Notes under the pieces: generated by a model
The model's database searches: none
What the model saw: only the letters and a program-made list of their open reading frames with translations
Told to the model about the DNA's origin: nothing
Source: Lineus longissimus
Taxonomy: Eukaryota; Nemertea; Pilidiophora; Heteronemertea; Lineidae
Assembly: GCF_910592395.1 (NCBI RefSeq)
Contig: NC_088322.1
Location: 1,302,001-1,366,000, forward strand
Direction of reading: 5' to 3'
Length of the DNA: 64,000 nt
Translations under genes and position numbers: made by a program
Part shown: piece by piece, positions 26,455 through 35,646 of the stretch
How positions within the stretch are numbered: the stretch's first letter is position 1
Layout: each line of letters starts with the position of its first letter

Positions 26455-26951
26455 GTTAGTGGTCGAGGAGAGATCTTCTATTGGCCGATCATAGGCCAAT
26501 GAAGATATCTTATAGTACTCCCCCAAACCACCGGTCCATCAAGCTATATTGTTTGTGTCTACTGAGGCTTGATCCATGCGTAGCTCCTTGATCAGCCGGT
26601 GGGTGATAGCCTGATTGGGCACGGTCCACCAAGGATCTTTTCTCGTCCGGTCAAAGTTAGGTGACCACTAATGGAGGTTTCACTCTAGTTCCTCGATGAA
26701 GGTTGATTGCTATGAAGAACTTGCATCCAGAATATGAACAAAATGAGGTTCGTTTACGCGATTACCTAAACCTCTGTCTGCGATCAGTGATGTTCTGGAG
26801 CCCATTTCAAGTCTGCAACTTCTCAATGAAAATCTATACAAACCTTACTGATCATACTTATTCCTTGTCTCTGCGAGGAAAAACTGTTGATGAGTTGTTG
26901 GAGACCTATGCATGCTTGAATATCTATCATAACTTTCTGGCTTTATTTCAG

Positions 26952-27118
26952 CGACCACATTTTACTTCATGATCAACGACAAGCCGATCTTCATGAAGGG
27001 CTCCAACTGGATCCCTGGTGATGCGTTCCAAGAGAGAATGACCCCTGAGAGGACGAGGAACCTGCTGCAATCAGCTGCTGATGCTGGCATGTGTATGATG
27101 AGGGTCTTGGGAGGAGGG
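26952..27118 (+). CDS. MANBA: MANBA copy 1, exon 8
   Basis: Encodes [18 protein letters not shown] through [10 protein letters not shown], the entry of the TIM barrel. The conserved Trp (position 393 of the full-length model) is Leu here. The last 48 coding bases plus the donor gtaggt are the first unit of the 70-bp minisatellite downstream. Confidence 0.93.
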
Positions 27119-28311
27119 GTAGGTTGAATGTGATAGATAGTCAGCTGCTGATGCTGGCATGTGTATGATGAGGGTCTTGGGAGGAGGGGTAGGTTGAATG
27201 TGATAGATAGTCAGCTGTTGATGCTGGCATGTGTATGATGAGGGTCTGGGGAGGAGGGGTAGGTTGAATGTGATAGATAGTCAGCTGCTGATGCTGGCAT
27301 GTGTATGATGAGGGTCTGGGGTGGAGGGGTAGGTTGAATGTGATAGATAGTCAGCTGCTGATGCTGGCATGTGTATGATGAGGGTCTTGGGAGGAGGGGT
27401 AGGTTGAATGTGATAGATAGTCAGCTGCTGATGCTGGCATGTGTATGATGAGGGTCTTGGGAGGAGGGGTAGGTTGAATGTGATAGATAGTCAGCTGTTG
27501 ATGCTGGCACGTGTATGATGAGGGTCTGGGGAGGAGGGGAAGGTTGAATGTGATAGATAGTCAGCTGCTGATGCTGGCACGTGTATGATGAGGGTCTGGG
27601 GAGGAGGGGAAGGTTGAATGTGATAGATAGTCAGCTGCTGATGCTGGCACGTGTATGATGAGGGTCTGGGGAGGAGGGGTAGGTTGAATGTGATAGATAG
27701 TCAGCTGCTGATGCTGGCATGTGTATGATGAGGGTCTGGGGAGGAGAGGTAGGTTGAATGTGATAGATAGTCAGCTGCTGATGCTGGCATGTGTATGATG
27801 AGGGTCTGGAGAGGAGGGGTAGGTTGAATGTGATAGATAGTCAGCTGTTGATGCTGGCATGTGTATGATGAGGGTCTGGGGTGGAGGGGTAGGTTGAATG
27901 TGATAGATAGTCAGCTGCTGATGCTGGCATGTGTATGATGAGGGTCTGGAGAGGAGGGGTAGGTTGAATGTGATAGATAGTCAGCTGTTGATGCTGGCAT
28001 GTGTATGATGAGGGTCTGGAGAGGAGGGGTAGGTTGAATGTGATAGATAGTCAGCTGCTGATGCTGGCATGTGTATGATGAGGGTCTGGAGAGGAAGGGT
28101 AGGTTGAATGTGATAGATAGTCAGCTGTTGATGCTGGCATGTGTATGATGAGGGTCTGGGGAGGAGGGGTAGGTTGAATGTGATAGATAGTCAGCTGCTG
28201 ATGCTGGCATGTGTATGATGAGGGTCTGGGGTGGAGGGGTAGGTTGAATGTGATAGATAGTCAGCTGCTGATGCTGGCATGTCTATGATGAGGGTCTTGG
28301 GTGGAAGGGTA
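27071..28311 (+). repeat. 70-bp minisatellite spanning the exon 8 donor, 18 units
   Basis: TCAGCTG starts recur exactly every 70 bp from 27071 to 28261. Each unit is 48 bp of exon 8 end (16 in-frame codons) plus the 5' splice site gtaggt and 16 more intron bases. The last unit runs into unique intron (GTAGATTTGATC). Substitutions between units include TTG/TGG in the motif codon. Confidence 0.97.
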
Positions 28312-28490
28312 GATTTGATCAATAAGCAGAGTTATGATGCTTCCAAACTTGTAGTTTCCTCACGTTTTCCAGTTGTAAAAAGGCCCAAAAAATCAATTTT
28401 CTAAAAATGTTGAAATGCGCTGTATGCCGTTTGCTATGCGAGGGCGCACAACTTTCACTTTTCAACTTAAAAATCTCCATCTGATTCTAG

Positions 28491-28628
28491 ATCTATGAAA
28501 CGGATGTATTCTATGACCTGATGGATGAGCTGGGCATCATGGTCTGGCAGGACTTTATGTTTGCTGTAGCCATGTACCCGGCCGACCAGGAATATCTTGA
28601 TACGGTCCGTGAAGAAACCACATACCAA
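28491..28628 (+). CDS. MANBA: MANBA copy 1, exon 9
   Basis: Encodes [17 protein letters not shown], the best-conserved block of the TIM barrel. Acceptor ttctag, donor CCAA/gtaagc. Confidence 0.96.
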
Positions 28629-29054
28629 GTAAGCTGTATTCATGAGTTTACAAATAGTATCGTAGTACATGAGAAGTAGTATTCATCTGCTAATACCTTA
28701 CCACAAGGTCCATGGAAGTGCTTAGTCAATGTACTGCTGCAGTAATATCTACTCCATGAGAGGTGTGGTAAGCCGCCATTTTGAAACATTTTAACACTGA
28801 CGCCTGGAAGATTATACTCCTCGTATCGCCTGTGATGCCCTGAAATTCAACAGCACTCAGCTGAAAGAGAGATTGAAGCTGCTCACTGCCGGTGCCTGCC
28901 TGCTGTAAGGGGCTTTAATAATCTCCATGGACATAGATGTGCATACCTCTCCTTGGCGAGTGACCCCCCCCCCCCACTGTTTATACTTGGACGCCACTGA
29001 GAGGTCTATTTATGATTCCAACTTGATTGTCATCTCTCTCCGTCTTCATCGCAG

Positions 29055-29134
29055 GTGCGTCGTCTGCAGCATCATGCCAGTATCGCCATCTGGAGTGGTA
29101 ACAATGAATGTGCTGGTTGTCTCGCTAGTAACCG
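29055..29134 (+). CDS. MANBA: MANBA copy 1, exon 10 (acid/base)
   Basis: Encodes [16 protein letters not shown]. The Glu in SGNNE is the general acid/base of GH2 enzymes (Glu460 in the full-length model). The donor AACCG/gtaagt is the first unit of the 29-bp repeat that follows. Confidence 0.95.
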
Positions 29135-29705
29135 GTAAGTCACTCTCATTGGCCAGGTAACCGGTAAGTCACTCTCCTTGGCCAGGTAACCGGTAAGTCA
29201 CTCTCATTGGCCAGATAACCGGTAAGTCACTCTCATTGGTCAGGTAACTATCAAGTCACTCTCATTGGTCAGGTTACTGATAAGTCACTCTCATTGGCCA
29301 GGTAACTGATAAGTCACTCTCATTGGCCAGGTAACTGATAAGTCACTCTCATTGGCCAGGTAACTGATAAGTCACTCTCATTGGCCAGGTAACTGATAAG
29401 TCACTCTCATTGGCAAGGTAACTGATAAGTCGCTCTCATTGGCCAGGTAACTGATAAGTCACTCTCATTGGTCAGGTAACTGATAAGTCACTCTCATTGG
29501 CCAGGTAACTGATAAGTCGCTCTCATTGGCTAGGTAACTGATAAGTCGCTCTCATTGGCTAGGTAACCAGTAAGTCACTCTCATTGGCCAGGTAGCTGGT
29601 AAGTCGCTGTCATTGGCCAGGTAGCTGGTAAGTCGCTGTCATTGGTCAGGTAGCTGGTAAGTCGCTGTCATTGGCCAGGTAGCTGGTAAGTCACTCTCAT
29701 TGGCC
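29129..29705 (+). repeat. 29-bp minisatellite spanning the exon 10 donor, about 20 units
   Basis: Units of the form ACCGGTAAGTCACTCTCATT plus GGCCAGGTA recur head to tail. The first unit is the real exon 10 5' splice site, so every unit carries a GGTAAGT or related donor. Variants (ACTGATAAGT, AGCTGGTAAG) build up along the array. Confidence 0.96.
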
Positions 29706-30136
29706 TTTAGCTTGTACGCTTTATATTGTACAACTTTCTCAAACTCATCACATTTTTTCCCCAGTCTTCCCTGAAACCTTTCAGCAACCCGACCGCACTT
29801 TAAGATCTTCAGATGGTTTGCTTTTTGACCAGCCAAGGGCTAGGTTGGTGACCTTTGGCGACAGAGCCTGTCTTGCGTCGTTCCCAAGCTGTGGAACCGA
29901 CTGCCAATCAGCTTGCGGACACTGACCAGCACCCCTCTCTTCGCGGGTCACTGAAAAACCTATCTCTTTTCTCGGTATAATGTAAAGTGTCACTGATCCC
30001 TTCAGTGGATACTGGCACTATAAACACCCTCATTTGGTTGATATGATTGATTGATCTCCGCTGCTCAATCAACGCTACAAGCTCGCATTTCCCTCCTTCA
30101 AACTAAGAAATAATCATTGAATGTCTTACTTTCCAG

Positions 30137-30494
30137 TTTTGGGACGGCGGCCCATTACAAACGTTACTATAACGACTATGTCGCCCTCTATATTGGCGTG
30201 GTGTTGAATGTGACGGCCCAGGAGGACCAGAGTCGGCCTATCGTCAGTACGTCACCCAGTAATGGCAAGCTGACGCCTGGAGCTGGTTGGATCGATAAGA
30301 ATGTTTATGACACTCACGACATTACAAACGTTACTATAACGACTATGTCGCCCTCTATATTGACGTGGTGTTGATTGTGACGGCCCAGGAGGACCAGAGT
30401 CGGCCTATCGTCAGTACGTCACCCAGTAATGGCAAGCTGACGCCTGGAGCTGGTTGGATCGATAAGAATGTTTATGACACTCACCATGGTGACG
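30137..30494 (+). CDS. MANBA: MANBA copy 1, exon 11 with frameshifting internal duplication
   Basis: The 191-bp exon of copy 2 is 358 bp here because 30153-30319 is repeated at 30320-30486, with two visible substitutions. The duplication length (167) is not a multiple of three, so the reading frame reaches TGA at 30372-30374. Normal content is the TSPSNGK / DTHHGD segment. Confidence 0.92.
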
Positions 30495-30822
30495 GTAAGC
30501 CAGTGTTTACAGTTTCAAAACAGAAGACCCGGTCAGTGTGCAAGGGTTAAAATCAATGTTCAGAATTAACCATGGTAACCGAGCGGTAAAGTTATCAATG
30601 TGCATGCGTAACATGATGCCAAAACCTGGAAATTTTGTACAATTTTGACAAAGTGATCTTTTTAGATACTTGAGATTTTGATTTTTTTTGTGTGTAATAA
30701 TACATTTTGTTCAACTGTGGTTTTCTGTGGGATATTACCCAAAATTAGAGTGCCAGTTTCGTGTGAAATCAACAATCCACTCATCATAACTCATGACAGA
30801 TCTTCTCTTCATTTTGGTTCAG

Positions 30823-31002
30823 TCCACTTCTACACGTACTCGGGGAATCTCTGGGACTGGCGTCGCTTTCCCAAACCCAAGTTCTGCTCGGAATACGGCA
30901 TCCAATCGTACCCGTCATTTGAGGTGTTGAAACAAGTCTCTCAGCCCGAGGATTGGTACTTCAACAGTACGTTTATTGCAGACAGGCAGCATCATTGTGG
31001 CG
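30823..31002 (+). CDS. MANBA: MANBA copy 1, exon 12 (nucleophile)
   Basis: Encodes [18 protein letters not shown] and DRQHHCGG. The Glu in SEYG is the catalytic nucleophile (Glu556 in the model). Acceptor ttcag, donor GGCG/gtaggt. Confidence 0.95.
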
Positions 31003-31606
31003 GTAGGTCAAATCTGAATATCATGATCCGGTCCATTTTGCATTGCATCATGGTTAGGCACCAGGCGCGCTGGGTTCAGACATCCTGTGTTAACCCTGTT
31101 CAACCAGTTGAAGGGTAAGTCCTATATAACGTGTGATAGGCCTATGTAAAAAAGATGCCTTAAGACCGGCTAAATAGCTTCTACAGTGTCAGTATCTGAT
31201 AAACTGTCCTGGTAGGTACACATGCTTGATAGTGAAAAGACACGAGCAATATCAGGGGAGGCATGTTGATGTCTTGGTCTCACTTTTGTAAATATACGAG
31301 GGGGGGGGGGGGGGTGGATGATATCCAAAAACTACCACGGCAATATTCCTGAAACTTACATGGATGACACCATGGCCAAAGACGTTAATTATGATAAACA
31401 ATGGATTGACTTTGATCTAATTAATTTCAGGCCCTTTGTGGTCAAAATTTATGAGACATTTCATGAGTTATGAAGAATTCTGAAAATCATCAAATATTTG
31501 AGAATGGTGATTTAGTTTCTTATTCCCTTACTACAAGAATATCGCACACTTTCTTGCGTTGAACTTCATCTATTTTCTCGAAATTTACATTTTCTGGTAA
31601 TTTCAG

Positions 31607-31704
31607 GTGACAAACAACTTTTTGATATGGTGAAAGCTGTGATGCATCTCCCCAACTCGACAGACCACATCAAACTATTCAGTGATCTTCTCTATGTCTT
31701 CCAG
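31607..31704 (+). CDS. MANBA: MANBA copy 1, exon 13
   Basis: Encodes LFDMVKAVMHLPNSTDH to VFQ; matches the PQSTD-type region of the family. Ends in phase 0 at TTCCAG/gtaggt. Confidence 0.9.
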
Positions 31705-31897
31705 GTAGGTATTATAGGCACTTGTGTCACATAGAACCTCAAGTGACATTTTGTTGACAGAGCGTTACATTATTCTTTGGGTTTTCTAGAACAGAACACA
31801 TTATCACTTGCTGAAAACAACATCAGCTGCTGGCTGGTGCATGCGAATTGGACATTCTGTGATGATGTTAAAGTTCATCTTGCCTTGTCACTTTCAG

Positions 31898-32042
31898 ATT
31901 AATCAAGCAATGTCCATCAAAACAGAGAGCGAAGTCTATAGAAGGATGCAGGGTGTCATGAATGGTCTTGGTGGTTACACGATGGGATCACTCATCTGGC
32001 AGCTCAATGATAACTGGCAGGGGCCTTCTTGGGCGACGTTAG
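31898..32042 (+). CDS. MANBA: MANBA copy 1, exon 14, donor GT replaced by GA
   Basis: Encodes KTESEVYRRMQG and MGSLIWQLNDNWQGPSWAT. The expected phase-1 end at TTAG is followed by gaaagt instead of gtaagt. A gtaaat donor in the same phase lies 75 bp further (after 32117), with the frame open between, so splicing there would add 25 residues. Confidence 0.85.
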
Positions 32043-32438
32043 GAAAGTTTCAGTGTCGACAGTCTCGTTTCTCATTCTTTAGGACTTTCTTTAACCAAAT
32101 CCTCCACAGACACCCAGGTAAATGCCTTCACTGTTCGTTTGATATTTGAAATTTGTAATTGAATTAGAAAATTTCAAACTGTGTAGATGTACACAGGATT
32201 ATGTGGACAGATAAACAAATACAAATAAACATTTGAGCAAAACTCATCTGCATCTGAACTGGACTACTGAATTGTGTGGAACTGCATTTCTATTCTGTTT
32301 ATTTTTTTCATGTATTTTAAGTTCGACCAGAGCACAGATGTGATTGTTTTGTGAGCTATTCTCACTCAAAAAACTAGCAAGATTTTGTGCCTCTATTCGC
32401 TTTTGAAATTTCTCAAATGTCTAATTATCAATTTTCAG

Positions 32439-32923
32439 AGTACACTGGCAAATGGAAGATGCTGCATTACTATATCAAAGACTTCTACAATAAGACTGTG
32501 GTCGTCCCGTGGGAGGATGGGGATACATTCAAGATCAGCTTCGTCCAGGAGGATGTTCAGCTGCCGGCACCAGGGGAATCGGTGGAAATCCTCAAAAGTA
32601 AGACGGGTATCCCTCTTGGGTCGTCTTACAGAAGTTCTGGGCAGGACCAGTACTCACAAGAGACGTTTGAATGGCAGCAGTCATCGGCTGAAGAGGGCAA
32701 AGATCTGAAGTGGGTTAGGAGTGTGGTCACAGAGGAGGCGGAGGGTCAGAGTCCAGGGGTGGTCCACATGGGGCAGCAGAAACTACTTGTCGTGGAGAAG
32801 GCTGCCGGTGATAAGGATTCGTCGTGGTATTGCTCAACTGCCAAGCCGTGTGTTCTAGTCCTCACATTCAGGCCGTGGGATCTCACAAAATCTCCACTTA
32901 GAATTCAAACAATTATCAAACAG
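32439..32923 (+). CDS. MANBA: MANBA copy 1, exon 15
   Basis: Starts EYTGKWKMLHYYIKDFY, the family block that continues the WQLND motif. At 485 bp it is long and includes a hydrophilic Ser/Gln/Glu-rich stretch (roughly 32610-32760), which accounts for most of the extra length over vertebrate enzymes. Confidence 0.88.
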
Positions 32924-33200
32924 GTTTGTAAACAGTTTAAAATTGAGCAGTTTCATGAGAACTAGGCCTGGTGATTATCGTCTCATCTTGATTATCATGT
33001 TGCATGTATCATACACAGGGCCGCAGTGCCTATTGTTTTGTTTGTGGTGCACACATTTTCCCAGGTCTCCCCCAGGGCAGGCTGCTCAGGAAGTTGGAAT
33101 GCCTGTCTGGAATACACAGAATTCTCAGTCAGTTGGGGGACTGAAGCTTTAGGGAGAATCAATAATTTCTGGGGTGTCTTATTTTTCAAATGCATTTTTT

Positions 33201-33540
33201 CAGTCCACCATCTTACCATCCATGGTTATATTCAATAATAAGTTGGGAAACAATCATTTCTGAAGAGAAGGGATGTTATATTTTCCAACTGCACCTATTT
33301 TTTCAGTCCACCATCTTACCATCCATTGTTATACTCAATAATAAGTTGGGAAACAATCATTTCTGAAGAGAAGGGATGTTACATTTTCCAACTGCACCTA
33401 TTTTTTCAGTCCACCATCTTACCATCCATGGTTATACTCAATAATAAGTTGGGAAACAATCATTTCTGAAGAGAAGGGATGTTATATTTTCCAACTGCAC
33501 CTATTTTTTCAGTCCACCATCTTACCGTCCATGGTTATAT
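33201..33540 (+). repeat. 103-bp tandem repeat spanning the exon 16 acceptor, 4 acceptor copies
   Basis: CAG/TCCACCATCTTACC occurs at 33201, 33304, 33407 and 33510, exactly 103 bp apart, each after a T-rich tract. Only the last continues as exon 16. The three upstream copies reach an in-frame TGA after about 20 codons and are decoy 3' splice sites. Confidence 0.93.
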
Positions 33541-33698
33541 TCGAAGCGGAGACATCCACGATGTTGGGTCAGTTGAAGAGAGAAGATTACATGATCGAGA
33601 TTACCGTCCAAGACGAGGCCAGCGTGACACTGGCCTCAAACTTTTACTTCCTGACCGTTCCTAAAGCTGCCTGGGGGATGAGAAAGGCTAACATCAAG
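33513..33698 (+). CDS. MANBA: MANBA copy 1, exon 16
   Basis: Encodes STILPSMVIFEAET to SNFYFLTVPKAAWGMRKA, the C-terminal beta-sandwich. Acceptor is the fourth copy of the 103-bp repeat; donor ATCAAG/gtaggt. Confidence 0.9.
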
Positions 33699-34831
33699 GT
33701 AGGTTGGTTTATTGCGAACGTCCACCCAATGGTCAATACGATTAAAGGACATTGAGTTGGCACCATGATTGGGTGAAATTGAGACTATTGCAGATTTGGT
33801 GTTTGTCCTTCAAAATCCACGGCATACGACATTCAGAAAACTAAAGAGGTGGATGTCACAATAACTAAGCACATCATGGCTACAATGCTGTTGCTCTCTA
33901 CCGTAAATTCATCTTGATGTATTCGAGGTACACGATGGCCCCACTGTCTGTGAGTCACTGGAATCTCTCTCCTCTCTCAAGCATTCCCAAGGCGGTCGGG
34001 GCTTGAGTAACATGGGACCTGCTAATCACCACAGAAACCACAACACCTCTGCTTCTGAGAATTCTGGTTCATACGTATGATGCTGTGAACTTTGATAAGA
34101 AATGTGAAAAATAATTCCCATTCCTTTCGGGAACAGTGCCAAAACTGGTTTTGATGAGATCTAAATTGTTCATGTTTTCACCCAAAACGGGGTTGCTTAA
34201 CTTATAATAAGCCAACTGTGATAATTAGCCCCGCTGATCAGTCACTGAGGTCCTCAGGCAGGATTAGTTTCATGAAGTCGGAGGGATCTGAGTGGTTCAT
34301 AGGAAATGCATGGTGAGTAATCCCCCATTCATGACAATTGGACAACAATGACGGGGGGGGGGGGGTTGATGTAAGAATATGGATTAGGTCTGTTATTGAT
34401 AAGCTGCTCAAAACACCTCATAAAGGCCATCATAATAGCTACTATAGGCAATTTAGATGATGTCACTAGTCTTGGCTGACTGAATACAGGCCTTAGTTGT
34501 CTGTTTGGTCTGAAGGAAATGTGAAATTATTTTCTCACTATCTTTAGGAAGGGTGTCGCAGTACTTATTGTGTTTGTTTATCTGTCCACATGATGGCATA
34601 TTTGAAATTTATGTCCAGTACGCATTAACACTATATGAATTTTCAAATTCAATTACAAATTTCAAATATTCAACTAACAACGTAGGCCTTTAATAGTTCT
34701 ATTAACATGTGCGTCTCAATATGCCATTCTTTTCGGTGAAAAATGTGGCAGCAGAGGACAAGTGATGATCACAGGCTCTGCAGCGACCTGCTGGCTTCAT
34801 CTTCAAACTGTGAATTCTCCCCTTCAGTTAA

Positions 34832-35166
34832 AGGGAACTGGAACCGCTGAGCGATTTATTCAACTTTTCGACTTTCACCGCCCGAGAAAGTCAAACTTCC
34901 AACTTCCTATTCGAGTTCAGATTTGTAGCTCCGCCCCCAGTGCCCGAGCATGCGCAGTTCAATTTGTTATTATTGAGAATCATGTGAGAATCACGTGAGT
35001 CATGCGATCTTTCATTCATGAGTTTTCGTAGTAAATTCCATAGTAGTGACGTCACTCAATGATTGACAGCGAGGCACCATGTTTCATTCATGCCTCGTTC
35101 TGATCACCCGATACGCGGGAAATGAAAACAAGGTCATACGAACTGGCTCGGCGGTTTCAGTTCCCT
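34832..35166. mobile_element. 335-bp TTAA-flanked MITE in intron 16
   Basis: Flanked by TTAA at 34828-34831 and 35167-35170. Ends AGGGAACTGGAACCGC and the inverse of AGGGAACTGAAACCGC form TIRs of about 21 bp with two mismatches. TTAA target duplication is known for piggyBac and Kolobok families; which one applies is not decided here. No coding content. Confidence 0.8.
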
Positions 35167-35289
35167 TTAAAAGGAATAACACAGGCCAATCTACCTGCAG
35201 TTTGGGCAAAAATAAATAACTTGACCAGCCTACCATTCGTCTAACAAGGATCAATATGTGACTACTAACAGTCATATTCTGCCCTTCAG

Positions 35290-35532
35290 GTTAAAAGCGT
35301 CACAGCTCGGGACAAGAACTTCATGATCACACTCTCCAGTGACCAGCCGGCGTTGTTCGTCTTTGTGGAGGCATGGGGGATCAAGGGACGATTCTCTCAA
35401 AATGGCTTCCATATGATGTCTGGACCAAGCAAGGCTCTAACGCTGGTCTTCTATCCGTGGGAGGTGACGACCGTCAGGGTGTTACAGGATTCACTCAGGA
35501 TCACATCTCTTATGGACGTTTATCAGTTTTGA
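35290..35532 (+). CDS. MANBA: MANBA copy 1, exon 17 with stop
   Basis: Encodes AWGIKGRFSQNGFHMMSG, LVFYPWE and ends ITSLMDVYQF then TGA, matching the end of the family. Acceptor cccttcag. Confidence 0.93.
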   Translation, partial: VKSVTARDKNFMITLSSDQPALFVFVEAWGIKGRFSQNGFHMMSGPSKALTLVFYPWEVTTVRVLQDSLRITSLMDVYQF

Positions 35533-35640
35533 TTAATCTCGAAATGATAGGGCAAGTTAGGGTGATATGAAAGATTCCATATAAGGGTATTCTATAGAAA
35601 AGACCACTCAAAACAAAGGCTTTCTTCAGATGAGATTCAT

Positions 35641-35646
35641 AATAAA
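35641..35646 (+). terminator. Poly(A) signal AATAAA downstream of MANBA copy 1
   Basis: Canonical AATAAA lies 109 bp after the stop codon, a reasonable 3' UTR length. Function is inferred from position only. Confidence 0.55.

Larger units (their letters stand above)
22951..35532 (+). pseudogene. MANBA: Beta-mannosidase (GH2) copy 1, 5'-truncated and disrupted
   Basis: Seventeen exons follow the order of animal lysosomal beta-mannosidase, the enzyme that removes beta-linked mannose from N-glycan fragments in the lysosome. Exons: 22951-23040, 23647-23799, 23959-24107, 24384-24583, 25173-25240, 25660-25835, 26295-26454, 26952-27118, 28491-28628, 29055-29134, 30137-30494, 30823-31002, 31607-31704, 31898-32042, 32439-32923, 33513-33698, 35290-35532. 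Using the intact copy 2 for the first exon and for exon 11, all phases agree and the model is 977 residues, against about 880 in vertebrate orthologues. Defects: the start codon and first codons are replaced by array DNA; RVWGGG reads RVLGGG; a 167-bp duplication in exon 11 shifts the frame to a TGA at 30372-30374; exon 14 is followed by GA instead of GT. The catalytic motifs WSGNNE and SEYG are still present. Family identity is firm; pseudogene status is inferred and needs transcript support. Confidence 0.88.

Noticed and set aside
27071-28311. CRISPR-like array
   Set aside because: Units are contiguous 70-bp tandem repeats without unique spacers, in an animal gene intron.
30365-30550. Second start of a beta-mannosidase exon at 30365
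   Set aside because: It is the second half of the 167-bp duplication in exon 11, not a separate exon; it has no acceptor site of its own.
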